From the NCBI GenBank assembly GCA_003194525.1, contig NBIV01000068.1, forward strand, positions 124,001 through 188,000: a DNA stretch of 64,000 nt. Direction: 5' to 3'. Positions within the stretch are counted from its first letter, which is position 1. The number at the start of each line of letters is the position of its first letter. The translations under genes and the position numbers were made by a program. The notes beneath the pieces were generated by a model. The model was not told the DNA's origin and did no database searches. It saw only the letters and a program-made list of their open reading frames with translations. Below, one piece after another: positions 31,831 through 41,142 of the stretch. This DNA comes from Gracilariopsis chorda. Lineage: Eukaryota > Rhodophyta > Florideophyceae > Gracilariales > Gracilariaceae.

Positions 31831-31838
31831 TGTACTGC

Positions 31839-32196
31839 TGTGAGACTACGCTGTTGCGGAGCACGGAGGGCTCCATGAATTCGAAGTGGTGTAATGCAAA
31901 TCACAAAGCTATTGATTAATACAAGTTGGCTCAGGGCAATCAAACAGGTCAGCACAATGCTGGGCTCGTCGCTACTGCTCGCGACGCCATCAGGTTTACT
32001 CGGCCTAAGGCTACGCCTTTTGTATCTTCGAGCTTGTGCCCGTTCGCGTGGGCGCTGTCTGGCCTCGTTCCTGCTGATAATTGCAATGGGCGCTGTCGCC
32101 CTATTCAAACTTGTATTAATCAATAGCTTTGTGATTTGCATTACACCACTTCGAATTCATGGAGCCCTCCGTGCTCCGCAACAGCGTAGTCTCACA
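31839..32196. mobile_element. 358-bp foldback (MITE-like) element with perfect 89-bp inverted ends
   Basis: Bases 31839-31927 and 32108-32196 are perfect reverse complements over 89 bp. The outer ends read TGTGAG and CTCACA, and both flanks carry ACTGC (31834-31838 and 32197-32201), a 5-bp target duplication. The 180-bp centre has no supported ORF. Identity of the arms implies recent activity or gene conversion. A 5-bp duplication does not fit the most common MITE superfamilies (hAT 8, Mutator 9, Tc1 TA, Harbinger 3), so the superfamily is left open. Confidence 0.85.
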
Positions 32197-32201
32197 ACTG
32201 C

Positions 32202-32510
32202 TCAGAGCAGATCAGCCAGTACATGATCGCTGTCATGCACAAACAAATCCCCGAGCTTGGTCATAGAATTTGAATCATTCTCTTGCTTGATGCACAACTC
32301 GTACAGCTTTCTTGCGCGCTTGATGTTCTTCGAGACTCCGTTCGCACCATGTGTCAATATACCGGCTAGGTTGTACATGGCACCATCCAAAAGCTTTTCT
32401 GCAATTGCTCTCTCATACAGATTTACCGCTCGCTGGGAATCGACTGCGATCCCTTTCGCTCCATGTTCCACCAAGTATGCAAGATGGAACATTGCATATG
32501 GGTTGTTTCA
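32202..32510 (-). pseudogene. Sel1-like repeat fragment
   Basis: An open stretch with at least two Sel1-like repeats: FHLAYLVEHGAKGIAVDSQ (then RAVNLYERAIAEK) and YNLAGILTHGANGVSKNIK (then RARKLYELCIKQE). A stop lies just upstream at about 32508-32510 and no good start is present, so it looks like a remnant of the gene whose other pieces lie at 31070-31830. Confidence 0.65.
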
Positions 32511-32871
32511 ACAAATCTGTGCTTTGTAGTTCGAATCGACAAAACTGCATTCGCATTCGAAACGGTGGCCACTCTGTCCGAACCAAATCCTTGTGGGTTA
32601 AAAGGTTTGAACCCGCAAGGATTTGGAAGCTGTCTCAATACATGTCATGTACACAGAAGAAGCTTACGGAGCTGAGCTGAGCGGAGCGGAGCTGCTTACG
32701 TCACCAAAGCGTCATACATGGCCCCATTCTGAGGACACAAAACTCCCTAGTGCATTCCCAGCGCCACTTCAGCGCCGCGTGCACTCCCATGCGGCGCCGA
32801 GTCCGCTCGCCGCATGGGACCGCACTCGGCGCCGCCGATCCGAGCCAAATCTCCGCTGCCGCCCGCCCCCA

Positions 32872-33606
32872 ATGCCCGTCCCGCCCTTGCCGTCCTCCGG
32901 CGCTCCCGCCGCCGCAGCCTCCCCGCCGCAGCACATCACCGGTCGCGTCGCCGTTTCATCCATCGCCAACCTGCTTCTGGTACTCCTCCTCCGCCTGAAC
33001 CACGCGCTGGCGCCCGCCATTGTGCACCTCTTCCGCGCGCGCCGCGAGCGTTGGGTCGAGCGCGCAACCGCTGACATCAAGGCCGAGCTCCATCGCTGGC
33101 CGAACGCGCGCAACCTATGCGCGGGTCCGTGCTGCCAGCCGTCGTACGGCACGTTTTCGAGCCACGATGAGCCCGACTCGCACGTGCTTTCCGTGCAGGA
33201 CTGGGTGCGCGCGGTGGCGAACGCGGCGCATTTGAGCCCGCGCACGGCGGAAGACGTGGCGGAGGACGTGGACGAGGCGGCCGAACTCGTGGAGGACGTT
33301 TATGAGGGGGACACCAAGCAGTTGGATGACTTGAAGGGAGAGACCGAGATCTACTTTGCGCTGCGCGTGCAACAAGAGGCGCGCCACCGGAGGACGAAGA
33401 AGATCAGAGTGTTAGACAAGGAACTGGTACTCATCTGGCTCACGCTTTTCACTTTGGTGCTGTACAGCGCCGCCATCATCGTCGCCGTGCAATACTACTA
33501 CCGGCTCGATCTGTGGGAACTAGGTGTCTTTTCTGCGTCTCTGCTCGCCACTGCTTCCTTTGCGGAGGGAGCCACACTGCGACGCGCGTGGCTGCGTCTG
33601 CTCTGA
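32872..33606 (+). CDS. Small predicted membrane protein, 244 residues
   Basis: ATG 32872 (MPVPPLPSSG) begins the region that looks like protein; an in-frame ATG at 32647 would add 75 low-complexity residues. Hydrophobic segments are at about residues 28-52 (VSSIANLLLVLLLRLNHALA) and 185-208 (ELVLIWLTLFTLVLYSAAII), with a weaker one near 214-232. Between them is an acidic helical stretch (AEDVAEDVDEAAELVEDVYE) and a Cys-rich NLCAGPCCQPSYG motif. I do not recognise the family. GC is high and the third position is strongly GC, like the glycosyltransferase genes to the right. Confidence 0.65.
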   Translation: MPVPPLPSSGAPAAAASPPQHITGRVAVSSIANLLLVLLLRLNHALAPAIVHLFRARRERWVERATADIKAELHRWPNARNLCAGPCCQPSYGTFSSHDEPDSHVLSVQDWVRAVANAAHLSPRTAEDVAEDVDEAAELVEDVYEGDTKQLDDLKGETEIYFALRVQQEARHRRTKKIRVLDKELVLIWLTLFTLVLYSAAIIVAVQYYYRLDLWELGVFSASLLATASFAEGATLRRAWLRLL

Positions 33607-34653
33607 TCACGTTCGATGCAACCGCCCCATCTTGACTAGCTACAGTACACAGATCAAACGGATTGCCGCACGTGTCCAGCTTGCTTCTCTCAGGAGACTA
33701 AGGGAAGAAATGCCGTGCAACGCGTTCTCTTCCCTGATATGCGCGTTGGTCGCTCCGCGATGAGCACCCGGCCAAGCTCTGGAAGAACCGATGAGAAACG
33801 CGTCGATGCAAGTGAAGCAATTCTTGCGAATCGCATACTACACACCATTTCAAGGAAGCTGTTGACTGCAGCTGTGGACTCCGCGCGATAAGACCGGACT
33901 TGTGAAATGTTGTAAAGAGTTGAGTGAAGATCTTGCTGACTTCTTCACAAAGACGGCGTCGCCTCTTTATTTCCATGGACGAGTGAGGATAACTAAGCGG
34001 GCCATGCTTATCCCACTCCATCGACGGTGATATCATTCGGGACGACCTTGATTTCGACAACCTTCTTTTTTCATTTCTCTACAGTGTAGACTTCTACACG
34101 CAGCTAGGATTCCTGCGTTGCAGTTGATTGGCTACACTTCAAGAAATAGTGCGATATGCACGTTATGCCGAAGAATTCGTGCAATTACGGGTCACTCCAC
34201 GGGAGAATTAGTTATCTATATGTCATGCTACGGTTCAAACTTTGGCAGAGAAGGTTCTCTTGCTGTGCTGACACTTGGTAAGGCGACGCGGAGCTTTTCC
34301 GTGCCGCCGTCCTGCGCTGCGTAGCGCAATAAACCCCAGTGTTCAGCGCAAGCCTACCACGTAGCCTGGGAAACGGAGGGACGGGTGAGAAAAGGGACTG
34401 AGAATGTGCTAAAAACTCTCCGGGAACGCGGTCAAGCACGAAGAGCCACCTTGTTCGCAGTCGACCGAATGCGTAGTCGACGGAGACATCGACATAGTTC
34501 GCACTTGCGCTTCAGCACCTAGAAATAAACTTTCTTCCGCGTTCCTCGAAAGCCAATACCTCGCCTGCGGCTCGGGACCAATTTTGCCCCTTCTCGTGCC
34601 CCGTAACCCGCGCTTGTTCGCCGAGATAGCTCTTCCGTATGCTTATTTCCATG
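33607..34653. other. Intergenic region with a possible dispersed repeat
   Basis: No supported gene. About 34305-34560 shares scattered blocks with 41430-41680: an inverted TGCGCTGC-TAGCGCA pair, a CAGCGCAAGC block, and an AAATAAA block followed by CCGCG. This suggests two diverged copies of one repeat. Confidence 0.35.
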
Positions 34654-35520
34654 ACTGAAACTTCCATTAGACTGAGAAAGGGCAATGGTTTCCAAAAAAT
34701 ACCCCTTACCTCTTCGACAAATGCAAAAGCAAAGACGCTTCTCAGTTGGCCGATGAGTGTGGCGAAAGAACAGCCAGGTGGGAAGAAGACCGCTACTGGG
34801 GACTGACACAGGTTTGCAAAGGGCTCTGGAAGCCGTAGCGGGAAAAGTGAGTGAACAAAGTACATGCCTCCACATGTGGTAATAATCATAAAGGGCGCTG
34901 GTGCACGCTGCGGTGCACGTACTAAAACTTGTATGATTATTGGATCGTGCGCGGGGTAGATAGCTGGTAAGTGAGTTGTGGTGTCGTGTTAAGGTGCTCC
35001 GAAACAGTGTGTTTCGACAATGGCAGGTCTCAAGCAATGCATGCTGAGAAAGAAAGGAATGACATTTGCATGGAAGAAGATCTATCGGATCGGAGCAGTC
35101 GAAATGGATCTCAGAAAAATTGAGTCGAGATCATAGGTGCCAACAGCGCTGAGTTGTGGATGTTCAGCGTGCGGAACGGGGCCGGAGAGGAGGAGCGGAT
35201 GGAGGTTGATGACCCTGATGGAATGATCGCATGTTGGGAGTAAGAGTGTTTTCCAAAGTACCAATCCAAACGCTGAATGGGTGGTGCTTTGCACATGCAC
35301 GGCTGGAAAAGGTAAACGTAACGATAGCGAAGTCGTCGAGCGCTAGGGCGTATATAGGGTAGATGGGAAGTAGGCGTGTACCAAATGAGGCGTTCTGACT
35401 CGCACAGGAGTTGTGATTGGCGACCGTGTGCAGGTGCTCATGACCACCGGCGGATGGGCGGCGACGATGAAGCAGCAACAGCAAGCGATTCGACAGGACA
35501 GAAGCTGGGTGCTACGAAGT
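34654..35520 (-). pseudogene. Decayed partial copy of the 27947-29986 gene
   Basis: Matches about 29224-30060 of the 679-residue gene in the same orientation. For example, ITTCGGMYFVHSLFPLRLPEPF corresponds to ITRCGGMYFVHSLFPLQLPEPF, and ARACAKHHPFSVWIGT recurs exactly. The copy covers only the N-terminal half, has lost internal segments near 34900-35120 and is split over several frames with stops. It is a duplicated pseudogene, not a retrocopy with a visible poly(A) tail. Confidence 0.85.
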
Positions 35521-35942
35521 GGGAAAGAGTTGAGCTTGGTCAACAGCGATGATGGTTGGTTAAGAGGAAGCGCGACGGGAAAGGTGTGTTAGATATAGAT
35601 GGATGACGTGGACAGAGGGCACGGCGCATCGACCAAGCGCGATTCAGATAAAGTGAGCGTGAGAAAGCATGCGCAAAGATGCGTGTGGTGAATTGGCACG
35701 GCGCGCCAAAACCACGAGTAGTATGTACTATGGAGGTTTTAAGCGTGAAGTGAAGGTGCGAGCTCAACCGTCACAGGGGCGCCGTGTATCTCGGTCAATT
35801 CATTGACGGCACTCCTTTCAGCAAGCATGGGGACTGAAAAGCATACAAAAGTGAGCACGCGACGAAAGCAAAGCGCGCTGGAATCGATGAGGGTGAAGGG
35901 CGGCACAGGCAGGCAGGCTCCAAGCGCGAATCGTGGTGCAAG
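35521..35942. other. Upstream region of the O-FucT-like gene
   Basis: No gene supported; probable promoter and 5' UTR of the gene starting at 35943. Confidence 0.35.
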
Positions 35943-37349
35943 ATGAACTCGAACAGCGCCATGATGAACAAGGTAGTGTGCATACTGGTGATAAGTGTGA
36001 TTGCGCATATGGTGGCGCTGATAGTGCTGGTTGTAAGCGCGACTCACATGATGGTGGGTCAACACGTGCGACTGTTTTCAACAAGATCAGTTAATGAAGT
36101 GGGAGTGGGTCCGCCAAACCACATAATGCTGTTGGACGGTTGGGAACGCATGGTGAACATCCAGTACATGCTGCGAAGACTGGCACACGTCTCGATGGAT
36201 GGCAACTTCACACTGGTGGAACCGTTCGTATACGAATCAAAAGTGTCGTTATGGCGCAGTGCGCCGGAGATGTTTCACAAGGACAAGTTGAGGGCGCAAG
36301 CGGCCAGCAGGTATTTTCGGACAGCGGATCTGTACAACACTCGTCACTACATGTCGTACGCGCAATGGCAGCAACGCGCACACAGCGCGTGCACGCACGC
36401 GAGTTTCGTGCACGCGGTGCTGTTCTTCACGTGGAGCGAGCAGCAATGGGGGGGGGGGAACAAGAGCGAAGAGGAGCTGCCCGGGCCGTTCTGGTGGTGC
36501 GACTCGGAGATGAGGAAGCGAATGCCGGGAGGCAGCAACCGGACGTTGGGCGTGCACCAGGTTACACGCAGCGTGCACGTGGGCAGGGCGCTATGTGCGT
36601 CGCCGCGGTCGGTGCGAAACCGGGCGTTCTTCGCGACGCTGTTCCACATTGCGCGCACGCGAATCAGGGCGCCGCGGCGGATGGGGTGCGCGCGGTGCGT
36701 TACGGTGGCGTTGGGCAACTACCGCAAACACGTGTTGGAAGGGTACCGGACGGTATTTGGGGACGAGCCCAGCCGGCATCGGGTGCCTCCACTGGACTTG
36801 TCGGACGAGGCGAAGCGGATTGCATCGGCGCTGATAGAACGTCACGGGAAGGGGGGGGGGTTCATGGCGCTGCACATGCGCACGGGCAAGGCGTACACGC
36901 TGCTGGCGAAGAACGAGTCGCACTTCGAGGCGTGGCTGGCGGCATGCACGGCGGCGCTGGTGGGGGAGGCGCGCGCGTCGCACATGGCGGTGTACGTGGC
37001 GTCGGACCTGTTCAACGAGGGGTGGCGGGGGGGGGAGCGCGCGTCGGAGGGTGTGCAGGGGGCGCTAGACGCGGCGCGGCGCGCGCTGGCGGAGGCGTCG
37101 CACTTCCGGCTGCACGCGACGGCGGAGGCGGCCGTGCGCCAGGACGCCATGGGCATGGCGGCGGCCGTGGACGCGGCCGTGGCCGTGCGCGCGCAGCGCT
37201 TCGTCTTCGGCGAGCCGTCCAGCTTCGGGCAGTGGGTGCGCGAGCTGCGCGCACAGCGAGGTCGCCACTCGCTCGGCGTGCGCTGCGCGCTGCGCCCCAC
37301 GTGGCGCCCCCCCCCCCCTCGCGCCGCCGCAGCTCTGAAAATCACCTAA
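35943..37349 (+). CDS. Putative Golgi GT-B glycosyltransferase, O-fucosyltransferase-like
   Basis: 468 residues from ATG 35943, a type II membrane protein: one membrane anchor at residues 9-33 (VVCILVISVIAHMVALIVLV) and a lumenal catalytic part. Family hints are FMALHMRTGKAY at about residue 307, resembling the nucleotide-binding HxR motif of O-fucosyltransferase folds (PF10250 class), and VYVASDLF near 350 in place of the usual (V/I)ATD. N-glycosylation sequons occur in the lumen (NFT, NRT, NES). It is followed 187 bases later by another glycosyltransferase on the same strand. The gene carries unusual mononucleotide runs. Donor and acceptor are unknown; the family call is moderate. Confidence 0.55.
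   Translation: MNSNSAMMNKVVCILVISVIAHMVALIVLVVSATHMMVGQHVRLFSTRSVNEVGVGPPNHIMLLDGWERMVNIQYMLRRLAHVSMDGNFTLVEPFVYESKVSLWRSAPEMFHKDKLRAQAASRYFRTADLYNTRHYMSYAQWQQRAHSACTHASFVHAVLFFTWSEQQWGGGNKSEEELPGPFWWCDSEMRKRMPGGSNRTLGVHQVTRSVHVGRALCASPRSVRNRAFFATLFHIARTRIRAPRRMGCARCVTVALGNYRKHVLEGYRTVFGDEPSRHRVPPLDLSDEAKRIASALIERHGKGGGFMALHMRTGKAYTLLAKNESHFEAWLAACTAALVGEARASHMAVYVASDLFNEGWRGGERASEGVQGALDAARRALAEASHFRLHATAEAAVRQDAMGMAAAVDAAVAVRAQRFVFGEPSSFGQWVRELRAQRGRHSLGVRCALRPTWRPPPPRAAAALKIT
36448..37318 (+). repeat. Series of long G and C runs inside the O-FucT-like gene
   Basis: Runs of 11 G (36448-36458), 9 G (36852-36860), 9 G (37027-37035) and 12 C (37307-37318) interrupt otherwise normal coding sequence, encoding Gly or Pro. 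Such tracts are prone to length change. Confidence 0.9.
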
Positions 37350-37536
37350 TTTGGCGTTTAAGTTACATCTCATTCATGCATTCCATGCATTTCATGCATT
37401 CCTGTTGTCCTTGCTACCCCCCTGTTACAAAACGAGCCACGCCCCGCCCCTACCAACTCCCCACGCATCAAACCCCCCCCCCCCCCCCCCAAGTGATGAC
37501 GTCCCCCACCTCCTTCCTCGCCACGGCGCCATCGTC

Positions 37537-38670
37537 ATGGTCCCCGCGCGCTTCTTTCAACTCCCCTCCCTCAAGCGACTGTTGTTCGTGCACCCCCCCA
37601 AATCGCGCCCCCCGCCCGTAGCTGCCTTCCTCTACACCGTGCTCCACTTCTGCCGCCGTCGGCGAGCCACCCTCTCCTTCATCTTCCTGCTCACGTGGGT
37701 GTTCCTCGACTTGGACGCCTACCCCGTATGGTGGCTCTCGTGGTTGTTGTACGGCCCCCCCACCGCTGATGAGGCGCTCTCGCACAACTGCACCAAGACG
37801 GACCGCGCCGCCCTCCGCCCCCTCGTGGTGGTGGTCCCCCTCATCGCGTCGCAATTGCTGCGCGTGGACGACGCGCTCGCGCGCTGGGTGTCGCCGTCGC
37901 TCGCGCCGTGCTCCCACTCGCACCAGCCCGTGGCGCACCTGTCGTTCTTCCTGGACCGCGCCATGAGCGACGAGCCCACCGCGCGCTCCGCGCGCGAGCT
38001 GCGCAGCATGCTGCAGCGGCCGCGGCTGGCGGCCGTGCTACACAGGTGTTTCGCGCACGTGTCCATCGCGTTTGCCAACCTCAGCAGGGAGCAATCCACC
38101 AACAGCCACTCCATGGACCTGGTGCACAACCTGGTGATCACTGGCGGCAGCAACAACCAGTTCGAGAGCGCCATTCACTACTACGAGAAGCGCTTCTCGC
38201 ACATGCTGCTAGTGGAGCCCGACGTGTACTCGATTCGGGCGGGCTGGGTGGAGCAGGCGCTTGAGGAGGCCAAGTACGGCACGTTTTGGCAGAGGGGGGC
38301 TACCATGAGGTATGCGCCGCGCTTCAACATTGGCTTTGCGCCGTTTCGCGCGCGCTACCAGCGCCACATCAATGGCAACGGGCTGTACCGGCTGTCGGAT
38401 CGTTGCTTTGATCACTACAGATACCTGGTGAGGAAGCGGTATGGCAGTGCGGCGTATGACGTTGCCATGTGCCAGTACCGCTTGTCCATAGAGAACCTGG
38501 CGGTGTATCAGGCTACGGCGCACCGCTTCCAGGTGAGCCCGATGATTGTGGCGGTGGGCGTGACGCGGGTGGACGAAGACGACTTGCGCAACCAGTTCGA
38601 GGAGGCTTTATTGGTGCATGGCAAGGCCAAGTATGTGCCGTTTCCGGCGCTCAACGTCATGCAATACTAA
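37537..38670 (+). CDS. Putative GT-A type glycosyltransferase (HINGN family)
   Basis: 377 residues from the first in-frame ATG, 37537 (MVPARFFQLPSLKRL); the frame is open upstream but has no ATG and crosses an 18-base C run (37473-37490). A hydrophobic anchor lies near residues 48-70 (LSFIFLLTWVFLDLDAYPVWWL). The lumenal part has LLVEPDVYSIRAGWVE at about 223, an acidic motif typical of a metal and nucleotide-sugar site, and RHINGNGLYRLSD at about 277, a motif I know from plant and algal nucleotide-diphospho-sugar transferases. Probably Golgi. It lies in tandem with the preceding glycosyltransferase gene. Confidence 0.65.
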   Translation: MVPARFFQLPSLKRLLFVHPPKSRPPPVAAFLYTVLHFCRRRRATLSFIFLLTWVFLDLDAYPVWWLSWLLYGPPTADEALSHNCTKTDRAALRPLVVVVPLIASQLLRVDDALARWVSPSLAPCSHSHQPVAHLSFFLDRAMSDEPTARSARELRSMLQRPRLAAVLHRCFAHVSIAFANLSREQSTNSHSMDLVHNLVITGGSNNQFESAIHYYEKRFSHMLLVEPDVYSIRAGWVEQALEEAKYGTFWQRGATMRYAPRFNIGFAPFRARYQRHINGNGLYRLSDRCFDHYRYLVRKRYGSAAYDVAMCQYRLSIENLAVYQATAHRFQVSPMIVAVGVTRVDEDDLRNQFEEALLVHGKAKYVPFPALNVMQY

Positions 38671-38760
38671 CTGATGAGTTTTTTTTTTGTTTTTGTTTTA
38701 TGTTGTATTTTTCGTGTTGTTTTCGCATGGTGGCTGCCTTTTTTCGCATAGTGAGTCTTT

Positions 38761-38985
38761 ACAAGTCTTTTTTTTTTTTTTCGGTTGGGCGCCATTCCAT
38801 AAAGCTCTTTGTCAACGGCAGCAGCTACCGAAGGGTACATATCTACATACTCACAAGTCTTTTTTTTTCGGTTGGGCGCCATTCCATAAAGCTCTTTGTC
38901 AACGGCAGCAGCTACCGAAGGGTACATGTCTACATACTCACAAGTCTTTTTTTTTTCGGTTCGGCGCCATTCCATTGTTTCTGTT
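38761..38985 (+). repeat. Tandem repeat, about 90-bp unit, 2.5 copies
   Basis: Each unit starts ACAAGTC, a T run of 8 to 14, then CGGTTGGGCGCCATTCCAT and a GTCAACGGCAGCAGCTACCG segment. Units start at 38761, 38853 and 38940. The T run varies in length between copies. Confidence 0.9.
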
Positions 38986-39414
38986 ACGTTTGCTGTTCGG
39001 CGCAAAGCATCAGAGGCGCTTGCCAACTTCCCCCCCTCCAAAAGTTTGAAGTGCACGCATCGAGTCGGCCTCATAGTATTTTCCGAAAAACTTGTATCTA
39101 TTGCGGTGGTTCATATACGTGTACCAGCTGCGACTATCATCAGTTCACACCGGACATGTGGCCTACTCGTTTTGACAAAGTTATGACAGCTATCACCCAC
39201 TGGCTGCGGCTGTGGTCCGTTGTGATTGTATGCTCCAACCAATGTGTCGCGCAAAGCCGGCGCCTGCCGAGAAACCAAAACCTCACCTTCTCGCAAATGA
39301 CACACCTCTGACGCACACATGCGCCATCATCATTATGATTAAAAATAATTCATGTTTACTTAGCGAAATCTTAAAAACAAATCTGATACAACCATTCCGA
39401 AGTGTCTCCACCGT

Positions 39415-39437
39415 GGGGTCGCTCAAAGAGCGACCCC
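39415..39437. other. Perfect 10-bp stem, 3-base loop
   Basis: GGGGTCGCTC AAA GAGCGACCCC. It lies about 550 bases downstream of the LCMT1 stop, between convergent genes. It may be a 3' RNA structure or a small inverted repeat. Confidence 0.6.
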
Positions 39438-39990
39438 AAATTCGTGCACAATGCACCACAAGATACATTTTTGTCCATGTCCATATGTACACAGCGCCTT
39501 AATTGTTGTTGTGTAGCGACGTTGACCCGCGTGGTGGCAACGCTGCTTGCGGCCCGCAGCGTCGTCCCAACCAGCCTTGCCTCCACTCGCTCACGAGCTC
39601 GCTTCTTATCCTTGTCGCCGAATATCCACACACCCCTTCTGTTTAGCTAGCTAGCGGTACCCCTCAACTCGTTGTCCGTCGTCGCCAACAGCGCACGCGC
39701 TGGCGCACGTCACAGCGGCCGGAATAATGCATTGTAATCCTTGGTCTATGTTTTCTTGTCCCTTCGTAGTATCATTGTCATCAAACCTGAGCTATCACAG
39801 TTTTTCTTGCCTTGCAGCGTCTTTTGCGCCTTCACCCAAGAGCCATCGCCTGTCAATGTCATCCACCAAATCTCTGTTTGTTTCAGTCTGGTCCTATCTA
39901 CTATCGTCCTAGCGTCATACTCGAGAAAGCTATGCGAAAAATGTTGTTGCCTGACCGCATGTTCAGCGCTTTATTCTGGCGCCAACATTA

Positions 39991-41142
39991 TCACTCTCTG
40001 TTCTTGTCCTGATTTTTGTACGAACGAAACGGTACGTCTTGATAGCGTGTAAGATCCAGTGCGTTCAACAACCTCACCCCACCGGCACCACTAGTTGCGC
40101 ACACAACGCAGTAGTGTGTCATGATCAGCCGCCATTCCTCAAGCTCGTCGAGCATTTCTATCTTGTTCAGAGCAAGCCGATTCTGTATGCGCTTTTCAAA
40201 AGCTTCAAGAAGGCTTTGAGCTCTCACGTGGTGCCAGCCCAACTTCTTGAAACGCGCTTCTTGTGAACGAATCGACGGGTAACAATTCAGACCCAGAAGT
40301 GGACTGCCTCGAGAAGCTATGTTTTGAACCATTTGTCTCCCGAATTCGCTTTCCTGCAGCGTGTGCTCAATTGTCATGAATGCTCGTGAGCCCGTGAATC
40401 TGTTCGAAAAGAAAGATATAAGCTTATCTGAATCTTGCGGTTGCATGTACACCAGCACGATTTCTGCCAAGATCAGCGTTGGAGCCTCTGGATGCACATC
40501 AAGGCCGTCAACAACCGATGAAAGTTCTTCTATATCACGGAGATCAACACCTTTCATGGAGTAGAGTGAGGCTTCTTCTCGTAGTTGAGGAGATTGATCC
40601 TTGGAAGTATCAGCGGTATTCTCAGCTGTTGGGTGCTCTTTTCGATGTATGATCCCTGATGCACTGCTCTGTTCTTTCTGACATGTGCAGGCAGTAAAGA
40701 CAGAATCCTTGCCGGAAAAAGTGCTATCCATCAACGTGATTTTGTCTTTGACGACTTGTGGAAAGTCGAGCTCAACATAGTGGAACTGCGGCAGCATTTT
40801 AGCGTTGTCCGACAACTCAAAGGGATGAGTGTCAAAGCCTGCGCCAAGGGAGATGATTTGTGCCACTTTGCCAGCCTCACGAGAATGCCTGAGAAATGCT
40901 TCAACAAGCGTTTCCTTCAGTAACATTCTTGCATACGTACCGCGGTTTATTATAGGTGGGCGCCGGAAACCACCAAAGCCTGTGCGTAATCCGCTATACT
41001 TCTCTGCCATTCTGGAAAGCGCAAAGTCTTCAAAGTAGCCCGCTTGCATCGCAGAGACCTTCGATTGAAATGCATCGTCGTTTGTCGCAATTAGTGGAGC
41101 GTCGCCGTTTTGCCGGTTCATTTTGTTAACTTTGAATGACAT
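39991..41142 (-). CDS. LCMT1: Leucine carboxyl methyltransferase (PP2A C-terminal methylation)
   Basis: 383 residues from ATG 41142; a second ATG eight codons in (MNRQNGD) is also possible. It methylates the C-terminal leucine of the PP2A catalytic subunit using SAM, controlling PP2A holoenzyme assembly in cytosol and nucleus. Matches to the family are the Arg/Tyr segment PPIINRGTYARM, the SAM loop IISLGAGFDTHPF (residue about 95), YVELDFPQVV, DLRDIEEL, LILAEIVLVYM and the C-terminal WRLIMTHYCVVCAT. Human LCMT1 is 334 residues; the extra length is mainly a Ser/Thr/Glu-rich insert near residues 155-195. No introns. Confidence 0.93.
   Translation of the reverse strand: MSFKVNKMNRQNGDAPLIATNDDAFQSKVSAMQAGYFEDFALSRMAEKYSGLRTGFGGFRRPPIINRGTYARMLLKETLVEAFLRHSREAGKVAQIISLGAGFDTHPFELSDNAKMLPQFHYVELDFPQVVKDKITLMDSTFSGKDSVFTACTCQKEQSSASGIIHRKEHPTAENTADTSKDQSPQLREEASLYSMKGVDLRDIEELSSVVDGLDVHPEAPTLILAEIVLVYMQPQDSDKLISFFSNRFTGSRAFMTIEHTLQESEFGRQMVQNIASRGSPLLGLNCYPSIRSQEARFKKLGWHHVRAQSLLEAFEKRIQNRLALNKIEMLDELEEWRLIMTHYCVVCATSGAGGVRLLNALDLTRYQDVPFRSYKNQDKNRE

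Larger units (their letters stand above)
38671..39990. other. Intergenic region with tandem repeat and hairpin
   Basis: Convergent 3' region between a + and a - strand gene. It contains a 2.5-copy tandem repeat (38761-38985) and a perfect hairpin (39415-39437). Open frames here are driven by T runs and are not credible. Confidence 0.5.

Noticed and set aside
36140-37621. A 493-codon + strand frame overlapping the O-FucT-like gene
   Set aside because: It is a Gly/Arg/Ala-rich shadow of a high-GC gene in another frame. The 35943-37349 frame has a membrane anchor and family motifs.
38469-39311. A 280-codon frame downstream of the second glycosyltransferase
   Set aside because: It is read across T runs and tandem repeats; its translation is repetitive and Phe-rich.
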